Notes under the pieces: model-generated
Seen by the model: the letters and a program-made list of their open reading frames with translations, nothing else
Told to the model about the DNA's origin: nothing
The model's database searches: none
In this document: piece after piece, positions 53,769 to 60,567 of the stretch
Position numbering within the stretch: the first letter of the stretch is position 1
Layout: every line of letters starts with the position of its first letter
Position numbers and translations under genes: made by a program
NCBI RefSeq assembly: GCF_003833015.1
Contig: NZ_RJLQ01000024.1
Coordinates: 1 to 64,000 of the forward strand
DNA length: 64,000 bases
Direction of reading: 5' to 3'
Source: Clostridium sp. E02
Lineage (GTDB): Bacteria; Bacillota; Clostridia; Lachnospirales; Lachnospiraceae

Positions 53769-54416
53769 CCTTCTTTTGCTCCTTGAAAACTTCATATCCG
53801 GCAGCATTAATACATGATCTGTCCAGCCGTGTAAAAGCGGCAGCGACATTGACGGGCGCGCCAAAACTGCCTGCGGATGGGTGAGAGACATTCGTCGAAC
53901 CGATGGCATCGAAGGTGATGAGCGAGAACGCCTGGTCATAGAACAGTTTATGGTGGACTGTTTCGCAATGAAATGGACAGTGCTAACGCTACTTCCGTCC
54001 AGCCACAGACATCGCAATGGGGGCGGCTCGCAGAGATCCTGAGAGAGGTGAAATTCCTATGAGGCCCGTTTAACCGACAGGCCGTTGCTGTTGCCGCCCT
54101 ATAGAAGACTCATTTGTTCTTTGCGTTTTGGGGTGTTGTATCGAATAAAAGCGCAGATATGAAGAACAAGTAGAAATTTTCATTTTAGAGATCATGTGGC
54201 AGGACAAGATGGCCCTGCCGCATTCCTGTGAGATGAATTTAAATAGACATTGTATTGGAAATCTTAGAATTAATAAAAATTCGTTTAGATAAAAGAACAA
54301 ATAGAAAGCAAAGTATGTCCTTTTATTATCTACAGGCTACCAGAAAACTTTGCTGTTCTTATTAATGGTTGGTTATTCATGGATCCTTCTTGATTTTAAG
54401 TAGGCGGAGAAAATTT
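53769..54416. other. Decayed ICE gene fragments
   Basis: About 650 bases, partly more GC-rich than the surroundings. Plus-strand reading gives protein-like pieces such as DERERLVIEQFMVDCFAMKW near 53915-53975 and YEEQVEIFILEIMWQDKMAL near 54155-54215, each broken by stops and frame changes. They look like remnants of mobilisation genes, but I cannot name the families. Confidence 0.35.
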
Positions 54417-54467
54417 ATGGGAATTATAGAAACAATTTTAACTGGACCATTAAGCGTTATCTGTTAA
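54417..54467 (+). CDS. Possible 16-residue peptide
   Basis: MGIIETILTGPLSVIC, with GGCGGAG 8 bases before the ATG. It is hydrophobic and ends in cysteine. It could be a leader or signalling peptide, or simply the start of a deleted gene. Only the ribosome site and frame support it. Confidence 0.25.
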   Translation: MGIIETILTGPLSVIC

Positions 54468-54550
54468 AATAAATTACTGTATTTACTCCGCTGTATTAAA
54501 GAAATTTGATTCCAGCGGAATTCACTGCTTAGCAGGTAGGAGGCGTTTAT

Positions 54551-54715
54551 ATGAATGAAATAAATAATGAATTAAGGAAGAAATCGATAAAGCTCACGAT
54601 AAACGATAAAATTATAACTTTAACATTTGCATCAGAACCTAATATAGAAGTGGCAGAATTTATAAAAAAAACTTTAATAAATTCCTTTTTAATAAAAGGC
54701 TATGTTAAAGAATAA
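54551..54715 (+). CDS. Small conserved-looking ICE protein
   Basis: A 54-residue frame (MNEINNELRKKSIKLTINDK, then IITLTFASEPNIEVAEFIKK and a short tail) with GGAGG 8 bases upstream. Small proteins of this pattern occur near the ends of Tn4451-like and other clostridial conjugative elements. The family assignment is tentative. It is the last recognisable piece before the AT-rich biosynthetic cluster. Confidence 0.45.
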   Translation: MNEINNELRKKSIKLTINDKIITLTFASEPNIEVAEFIKKTLINSFLIKGYVKE

Positions 54716-55189
54716 TGTTGATAATTAAGATAACTAAAAAAGAAAAATTTTCTCAAAGTTTTCTATAACACACATATGCTGATATATAAGTTAGATGAAA
54801 CTTCTTCTTATTATTGATAAAATAATACATAATTTGCGGGAGTATTCTAAACGTTCTTCTGTCTTTGAGTTTAGCTTGTCTGTCTTATATAAGTTGTCAT
54901 TCTTATACTTTGTAAATACACAAAGATGATATTTCCATACATCTTAATTTCAACAAGGTTCATAATCCTTTATATGTTAATTAAGAATTATAATGGCAGT
55001 ATAAATCAGATCTTTCTTAAATATTAAGAATTAAACTATCTTTTAAATGCAATAGCAACAAATGCGATGAATTATTTTCTGTAAGAGCAATTTATACATA
55101 GTATTATATAGTAAGTATTGTTATAATTTATACTAAATCACTAAATAAACGTGGGGGAAAACATGACAAAGTATACATGACGTACAAAA
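54716..55189. other. AT-rich intergenic region upstream of the biosynthetic cluster
   Basis: About 470 bases, very AT-rich, with no gene or strong hairpin that I can support. It separates ICE debris from the cluster and is likely to hold the cluster promoter near its right end. Confidence 0.5.
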
Positions 55190-55206
55190 TTCGACAAAAA
55201 TCGACA
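55190..55206. promoter_or_regulatory. Tandem Spo0A-box-like sites upstream of the biosynthetic cluster
   Basis: On the minus strand TTTTGTCGAATTTT and TTGTCGATTTT: cores TGTCGAA (55190-55196) and TGTCGAT (55200-55206), 10 bases apart, the same spacing as at 16355-16371. They lie 37-53 bases before the first possible start codon of the cluster. Confidence 0.5.
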
Positions 55207-55242
55207 ATAAAACATTAAAAATCTCAAGTTTAGCACTATATT

Positions 55243-56076
55243 ATGAAAGGAGAAAAGTATGATAATTATTTCAATTCATACAAAAAAATCATGGGAGCAT
55301 TTTTAGAAATAAGTACTTCAATTCCTTGTATATTGCATTGTGAATATTGTCCGCAAGAGGTTTTGAAAAAAAAATATAAGTCAAAAATAAAAAATTTATC
55401 ACTAAATAATTTTAAGATAGCAATAAACAAATTGCCAGAGAATAGTGTTATCACATGGAGTGCTTTTAATGAACCTTTTCAAAATCCTGAAACAATAGAT
55501 ATGATATTTTATGCATATGAAAAAGGACATAAAATTCAATTAAATACTACATTGGTGGGTTTGAATATTGAAAAATATAATTTAATAAAAGATTTACCTT
55601 TTTCTCTCTTCGGAATTCATCTACCAGATTCAGAAGGAAAGACGGTTATACCAATTACAATTCAATATAAAACACTGTTAAAATATATTGTAGAAAATCC
55701 TCCTTTAAATGTAAATTATAATCACCATGCAGCTGAAGTTCATGACGAAATAAAGAATATAATTAATAGTAGTCATAAACTGATCATTCATAATAGAAGT
55801 GGCTTGATTAAAGGTGGGCGAGTAGATTATCATCCAAATGTTATTAAGTGCGGTCAACAATTTTTATTTACTAATAATGATGGTGGTTGCGTTTTATTAC
55901 CAAATGGTGATTGTGTAACATGTTGCCAATCATTTAATATACAAGAAAGATTAGGCAACTTATTTACACAGTCATGGGGTGAAATAAAGTCTAATATTAA
56001 ACTATTTGAATTATGTAAGTTTTGCAGATATGCGGTTGATAAGGATGAAAGTGCTATTAGCCAATTGGGGGGGTGA
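55243..56076 (+). CDS. Radical SAM protein with a SPASM-like C-terminal cysteine region
   Basis: A 277-residue radical SAM enzyme. The CX3CX2C motif CILHCEYC (about 29-36) binds the catalytic 4Fe-4S cluster. The C-terminal part is cysteine-rich (KCGQQF, GGCVLLPNGDCVTCC, LCKFCRYA), as in SPASM/twitch auxiliary-cluster proteins. Its substrate is unknown. It is not a clear QueE, which lacks this tail. The start is uncertain: ATG 55243 has no ribosome site, and AAAGGAG downstream serves an out-of-frame ATG; ATG 55291 is an alternative. It is the first gene of the cluster, ending 1 base before the next start. Confidence 0.8.
   Translation: MKGEKYDNYFNSYKKIMGAFLEISTSIPCILHCEYCPQEVLKKKYKSKIKNLSLNNFKIAINKLPENSVITWSAFNEPFQNPETIDMIFYAYEKGHKIQLNTTLVGLNIEKYNLIKDLPFSLFGIHLPDSEGKTVIPITIQYKTLLKYIVENPPLNVNYNHHAAEVHDEIKNIINSSHKLIIHNRSGLIKGGRVDYHPNVIKCGQQFLFTNNDGGCVLLPNGDCVTCCQSFNIQERLGNLFTQSWGEIKSNIKLFELCKFCRYAVDKDESAISQLGG
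55259..55306 (+). other. Possible 15-codon upstream ORF overlapping the radical SAM gene
   Basis: ATG 55259 has the best ribosome site in the area (AAAGGAG, 7-base spacing) but its frame ends after 15 codons, MIIISIHTKKSWEHF, at 55306, past the in-frame radical SAM ATG at 55291. This looks like translational coupling, or else a frameshift at the true N-terminus. Confidence 0.35.
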
Positions 56077-56077
56077 A

Positions 56078-57403
56078 ATGAAAAAAAACATCAAAATAGT
56101 AATAGTTGGAGCTGGTAGTACATCATTTGGTTTGTCTATGATTAGAGATGCTTTTGCGACAAAAGAATTATGGGGAAGTGAATTAGTACTAGTAGATAAT
56201 AATATTACAGCCTTAAAACTTATTTTTAAAGTTGCGACACGAATGAATATAGAATTAAATGCTAATTTTAAAATTTCTATGACAACAAATAGAATTGAAG
56301 CTTTTCGAAATGCTAAGTATATAATAATTTCAATAGCAGTAAACAGAAATGAAATGTGGATTAAAGATTTTACGATTCCTCAAAAATATGGTGTAAAACA
56401 TGTACTTGGTGAAAACGGCGGACCTGGTAGTGTGTTTCATACTATGAGAAATATTCCTGTTATTTTAGAAATATGCAAGGACATAGAAGATATATGTCCT
56501 GATGCAGTTGTTATTAATTTTACAAATCCGGAAAGTAGAATTTGTTTAGCTATAAATAAATATACATCTGTAAAGGCAATTGGATTATGCCATCAAATCT
56601 ACGAGGGAATCAAAATAATATCAAAAATCATGGAAAGATCTGATGATAGTTTTGAGATTAAAGCTTTTGGCATAAATCATTTTACTTGGGTAAAAGAAAT
56701 TAGAGATAAAAAAACATGTGATGATTTATATCCAGTCTTACAAGAAAAAGAAAAAAATTATAATTCATCATATGAACCATTAACAAGATTTTTATTTCAT
56801 AAATTTGGACTTTTTCCTACTTCAGGGGATATACATTTAGGTGAATATATATCATATGCGCATGAGATGGTTAGTACAGAAGGTTATAAATTTAAACTTA
56901 ATGAACAGCGCCGCAATGAATTATGGTCATTTATTAAAGAATTTGGTAATAATAAACTGTCATTAACAGATGAATTTAAATTTCCAGGTCATGGTAATAT
57001 TTCACTTCTAAAACCGTCTGGTGAGAGGGCATTTGATATTATTAGGGGCATTGAGTGTGATACCAATGAAGTTATTGATTCAGCTAATGTACCTAATGAA
57101 GACTATATAGAAAATTTGCCTCGAAACTCCATTGTTGAAGTTCCGATTATAGTAAACGGTTGTGGAGTAAAAGGGATCAAAATGGGAGATCTGCCGAGAG
57201 GAATTTCAGCAATGTGTATAAATGAAATAAATATACAACATTTAGTAGTTGATGCAGGTGTAACTGGAAATAATGAGTTAGTCCAGCAGGCGTTGCTAAT
57301 TGACTCAACGATTGGAAGTGCTAATGCAGCTATGGGCATTTATTCGGAAATGATGAAAATTAATAAAGAGTACTATCCTCAATTTTATAAAGAAAGAGGT
57401 TGA
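56078..57403 (+). CDS. GH4-family NAD-dependent glycosidase homologue
   Basis: A 441-residue protein of glycoside hydrolase family 4. The NAD-binding loop is VGAGSTSFG (10-18). The metal ligands appear as Cys171 (LCHQIYEG) and His201 (GINHFTW), the same positions as in B. subtilis GlvA, and NFTNPES (148-154) and GENGGPGS are present. GH4 enzymes use NAD+ and Mn2+ to oxidise a sugar carbon transiently and cleave the glycosidic bond. In a biosynthetic cluster it may instead act as a sugar oxidoreductase or deglycosylase. GGGGGGG precedes the start. Confidence 0.85.
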   Translation: MKKNIKIVIVGAGSTSFGLSMIRDAFATKELWGSELVLVDNNITALKLIFKVATRMNIELNANFKISMTTNRIEAFRNAKYIIISIAVNRNEMWIKDFTIPQKYGVKHVLGENGGPGSVFHTMRNIPVILEICKDIEDICPDAVVINFTNPESRICLAINKYTSVKAIGLCHQIYEGIKIISKIMERSDDSFEIKAFGINHFTWVKEIRDKKTCDDLYPVLQEKEKNYNSSYEPLTRFLFHKFGLFPTSGDIHLGEYISYAHEMVSTEGYKFKLNEQRRNELWSFIKEFGNNKLSLTDEFKFPGHGNISLLKPSGERAFDIIRGIECDTNEVIDSANVPNEDYIENLPRNSIVEVPIIVNGCGVKGIKMGDLPRGISAMCINEINIQHLVVDAGVTGNNELVQQALLIDSTIGSANAAMGIYSEMMKINKEYYPQFYKERG

Positions 57404-57438
57404 TTAATTAAAACATAATTTTTATAAGGAGTAAAATA

Positions 57439-57777
57439 ATGTATTATATAAGAAAAAAATTTCAAATTTCAGCTGCACATCATTTGAATTTAGATTATGA
57501 GAGTAAGTGTACTAGTTTACATGGACATAATTGGGTAATTGAGGTGTATTTAAAAAGTAAACAACTGGATCACAATGGTATGGTATTTGATTTTGCAAAA
57601 ATTAAAAATGATATTTCAGGATATCTTGATCATGGGAATTTGAATGAGCTATTGCCTGATTTTAATCCAACTGCTGAAAATATTGCAAAATGGATTTGTG
57701 ATTCTCTTGGCTCTAAATGCTATCGCGTAGAGGTTCAAGAAAGCGAAAATAATATAGCTATATATGAAATTGATTGA
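57439..57777 (+). CDS. queD: 6-Pyruvoyl/6-carboxy-tetrahydropterin synthase family
   Basis: A 112-residue QueD/PTPS protein. The zinc-binding histidines lie in SAAHHLN and LHGHNW, the catalytic cysteine in CTSLHGHNW, with FDFAKIK, LDHGNLNE and PTAENIA all canonical. It acts on dihydroneopterin triphosphate to give 6-carboxytetrahydropterin (QueD) or 6-pyruvoyltetrahydropterin. It is paired with FolE, which makes its substrate. No queC, queE or queF is visible, so its product probably feeds the cluster. The symbol reflects family resemblance, not proven queuosine function. Confidence 0.88.
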   Translation: MYYIRKKFQISAAHHLNLDYESKCTSLHGHNWVIEVYLKSKQLDHNGMVFDFAKIKNDISGYLDHGNLNELLPDFNPTAENIAKWICDSLGSKCYRVEVQESENNIAIYEID

Positions 57778-57825
57778 AATGTATTAATACTAAGGATAAT
57801 AATATTGCTGAAAGAGGTGTTTTCA

Positions 57826-58401
57826 TTGATAGATAAGCTCAAAATCGAAAAAAGTATAAGGGATATATTAGAAGCTCTGGGTGAAGATATTAATAGGGAA
57901 GGACTACGTGATACTCCGAAAAGAGTTGCTAATATGTATGAAGAAATATTTATGGGAGTTCAATATTCAAATAATGATATAGCAGATTTATTTAACGTTA
58001 CTTTCGAGGAAGATTTAGATTATGATGAAAATAATATTGTAATGATAAAAGATATTGAGACCTTTTCCTTTTGTGAACATCATATGGCACTTATGTATAA
58101 TATGAAAATTAATGTTGCTTATATTCCACAAAATAAAGTAATTGGATTTAGTAAAGTCGTCAGAATATGCGATTTAGTTTGCCGGCGTCTACAAATCCAA
58201 GAAAGAATTGGAAAAGATATTGCATATATTATAAAAAAAATTACTGAGACTGATAATGTTGCAGTTTTTTTAAAAGCAGAGCATAGTTGTATTACAATGC
58301 GTGGAATTAAAAAAAATAATACGAATACTGTTTCCATGTCTTTAAATGGTAGATTTAAAACTGATACTAATTTATTAAATAAAATTAAATTGATGATGTA
58401 A
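57826..58401 (+). CDS. folE: GTP cyclohydrolase I
   Basis: A 191-residue type I enzyme that converts GTP to dihydroneopterin triphosphate. The zinc site is seen as Cys-Glu-His-His in FSFCEHHMAL and as the later cysteine in EHSCITMRGIKK. RDTPKRVANMYEEIFMG is characteristic of the N-terminal part. TTG 57826 is chosen because AAAGAGGTG sits 6 bases upstream; an in-frame TTG at 57805 lacks a site. It lies 48 bases after queD. A second, housekeeping folE would be expected elsewhere for folate. Confidence 0.92.
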   Translation: MIDKLKIEKSIRDILEALGEDINREGLRDTPKRVANMYEEIFMGVQYSNNDIADLFNVTFEEDLDYDENNIVMIKDIETFSFCEHHMALMYNMKINVAYIPQNKVIGFSKVVRICDLVCRRLQIQERIGKDIAYIIKKITETDNVAVFLKAEHSCITMRGIKKNNTNTVSMSLNGRFKTDTNLLNKIKLMM

Positions 58402-58439
58402 GAATTCAATTTCAATTTTTAAATTTATCATATTAAAGG

Positions 58440-58640
58440 CATTTTATTATCGTAGTAGGAAATGTTTATTGTTTTGAACAGCTTTGGCTGCATTGAACAA
58501 AGTATTACGAAGGCATTTAGTACTTCATTTTGACATACTGGTTTTAATTTTCAGACGGATTTATAGCGAGATCCAAGCCTAAAAAAGCAAGCAGCAAATT
58601 CAGTAATATCTTCGAACTCACCTAGTATCAGCCACCATTC
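58440..58640 (-). pseudogene. IS110-type transposase remnant
   Basis: Minus-strand reading gives FEDITEFAACFLGLDLAINP, like the IS110 'GDI-rF...aGLDP' segment, and then STKCLRNTLFNAAKAVQNN, like the IS110 'GSK-LR-aLf-aA' segment, with stops between them. It lies in the gap between the pterin genes and the NRPS genes, so an insertion sequence once entered the cluster. Confidence 0.5.
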
Positions 58641-59049
58641 ACATGCCTAATACAAGGAGTAGTTATGATTACAGAATTAAGAGAAAGGATAATTGCTTTT
58701 ATTTCGGATTCGGCTTTAATAACATGGCTATTTAGTATTCAAACTGAACAATTGATTGAGTTATCTGTATTAATATATAAATCTGTCACAGGAACCGACA
58801 GATTTCTGTGTCGGAGTACTTAATAACTTTACTTGATGAGTTTTTGAAGGCATAGACCGAAGTACGTCAGAAGAATCAAACCCAGGTCATAGGTTGTAAA
58901 GAACCTGTGAGGATGTATCATTAAAGTTTTAGTGAGAATGTAGCTATCAGCCTTATCCATTTTAGTTATACGGATGTTATTCTTTCGCATTGTGGATGTT
59001 TAGATAGGGTTAATGATTACAGGTAAATAATCTAATCTACAATATCTGA
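58641..59049. other. Gap within the biosynthetic cluster
   Basis: About 400 bases. A 52-codon frame at 58665-58823 has AAGGAG upstream but no recognisable family. It contains the perfect hairpin AAATCTGTC/GACAGATTT (58779-58805). The rest is probably insertion-sequence debris plus the promoter of the NRPS genes. Confidence 0.35.
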
Positions 59050-59124
59050 ATGTATTATAATCACAAATCTAAAAAGAAAGGTAAGTATGTATTTAGCTTT
59101 TTAAAAATCATACAAGAAATAAGT

Positions 59125-60279
59125 ATGCTTTTATATAATTTTTTAGTAGAATCAGCTTACAAATATCCAGATGCTAATGCTTTAATTTATAATGGTAATA
59201 AATATACATATCAAGACCTTAATCAATATACTTGTAATGTATATAACTCTTTAAGAGAAATTATATCAGATACTAATAAAAGAGTAGCATGCTTAATGTA
59301 TAATTCACTAGAATTAATAGTAAGTATATTTGCTTTATCCAAAGGTAAAAACATTACTCTATTATTAAATCCTGATTTTGAGAGTGTAGACATTTTTGAA
59401 AAATTGCAGAGCGCTAAAATAGAAGTAGTAATAATAGACAAAGAAGTTTATACAAAATTAAAGCATTATAATAACGACCTAATTAATAAATATATTTTTA
59501 TTTTTAGTTCTGATCAGATCTTTAATTTTAATCATATTTGCAATAATTTATCATATGAATTATTCAATAATAATATAAGCATGAGCGATAAGGTATTAAT
59601 CCAAACCTCCTCTGGTACGACAAATATATCAAAAATGGCTTATAGAACAAATGAAAATATCTATGAAGATAGTAACAATATAATTGAGACTTTTCAATAT
59701 GAGCATTCTGATAGTATATATTTGTCAGTTCCTATTTACCATGGATATGGTTTGACAATGGGATTAATATCTCCTATCAGGCAAGGTATGACTATTGTAT
59801 TTGATAAATTATTTATGCCTAATAGATTCTTAAGACAATATATAACCTTAGAAAAAATGATCTTTGTTGGAGTGCCAGATATATTTAATTTATTAAGCAA
59901 TTGCATAGGCGAGGAACAAATAAATATAACTAATGCAAAATGGTTTTTTTGTTCTAGTTCAGCTTTAAACTATAAAATTGGAGAAAATTTCAATAAAAAA
60001 ACAAATATTTGGTTAAATCAAGTTTATGGGATGATGGAGGCCAGTACGATTGCAGCAAATCTATCCCCTAATAAAAATAATTTTATAAGTGTTGGAAATG
60101 TCGTCAGTAATGTAGAGTTAGTTATAGATAAAAATATTTATATAAAAAGTAAAGCAATATCAAATGATTATATTGTTAATGGAGAAGAAAAAGAGATTCA
60201 AAAAAATAATTATTGGTTTAATACTGGCGACGAAGGAATAATAAAAGATTCTGATTTGTACTTACTTGAAAGAAAATAA
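59125..60279 (+). CDS. Adenylation enzyme lacking the C-terminal subdomain
   Basis: A 384-residue ANL-superfamily protein. Its core is recognisable: KYTYQDLNQYTCNVYNSL near the start, the nucleotide loop IQTSSGTTNISKMAYR, the A5-like VYGMMEAS, and the A7-like FNTGDEGII. It then stops at LYLLERK, where the mobile C-terminal subdomain of about 100 residues with the A10 lysine should follow. The next gene, a carrier protein, starts 22 bases later. It may have lost thioesterification ability or borrow a subdomain. The start is taken at ATG 59125, where homology begins; the frame opens at 59050. Ribosome sites are weak at both. Confidence 0.7.
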   Translation: MLLYNFLVESAYKYPDANALIYNGNKYTYQDLNQYTCNVYNSLREIISDTNKRVACLMYNSLELIVSIFALSKGKNITLLLNPDFESVDIFEKLQSAKIEVVIIDKEVYTKLKHYNNDLINKYIFIFSSDQIFNFNHICNNLSYELFNNNISMSDKVLIQTSSGTTNISKMAYRTNENIYEDSNNIIETFQYEHSDSIYLSVPIYHGYGLTMGLISPIRQGMTIVFDKLFMPNRFLRQYITLEKMIFVGVPDIFNLLSNCIGEEQINITNAKWFFCSSSALNYKIGENFNKKTNIWLNQVYGMMEASTIAANLSPNKNNFISVGNVVSNVELVIDKNIYIKSKAISNDYIVNGEEKEIQKNNYWFNTGDEGIIKDSDLYLLERK

Positions 60280-60301
60280 AATTAAAAAGTAGGATTGATT
60301 A

Positions 60302-60544
60302 ATGAAAAAAGAAATTATATTAAATTTACTAACTGGTCTACTAAATATAAGCATTGAAGAATTAAAAAATTTAAAAGATACAGATGATCTTTGTACTTTT
60401 GGTCTAACGTCAATTAAAGCTTTAGAATTTCTGGTTTTATTAGAAGAAGAGATGCAAGTAAAACTTAATGAAGAAGATATATATATATCAAAAGTATTAA
60501 CTTTAAACTCGATATCCAAACTTATTGATAAATATACAGAATAA
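60302..60544 (+). CDS. Carrier protein (PCP/ACP), first copy
   Basis: An 80-residue carrier protein. The phosphopantetheine serine is Ser37 in FGLTSIKALEFL. The 'LTS' in place of the usual 'DS' is a peptidyl-carrier-like variant. It lies between the truncated adenylation enzyme and the NRPS protein and probably receives the acid activated by one of them. Confidence 0.85.
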   Translation: MKKEIILNLLTGLLNISIEELKNLKDTDDLCTFGLTSIKALEFLVLLEEEMQVKLNEEDIYISKVLTLNSISKLIDKYTE

Positions 60545-60567
60545 TAGTTCTAAAATGGAGAGTGATT

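Noticed and set aside
55243-56076. Calling the radical SAM protein QueE because FolE and QueD are near
   Set aside because: Its C-terminal cysteine-rich SPASM-like tail and its overall pattern differ from QueE; only the pathway neighbours suggest it.
58119-58415. 98-codon minus-strand frame opposite folE
   Set aside because: A shadow of the GTP cyclohydrolase gene, with no ribosome site.
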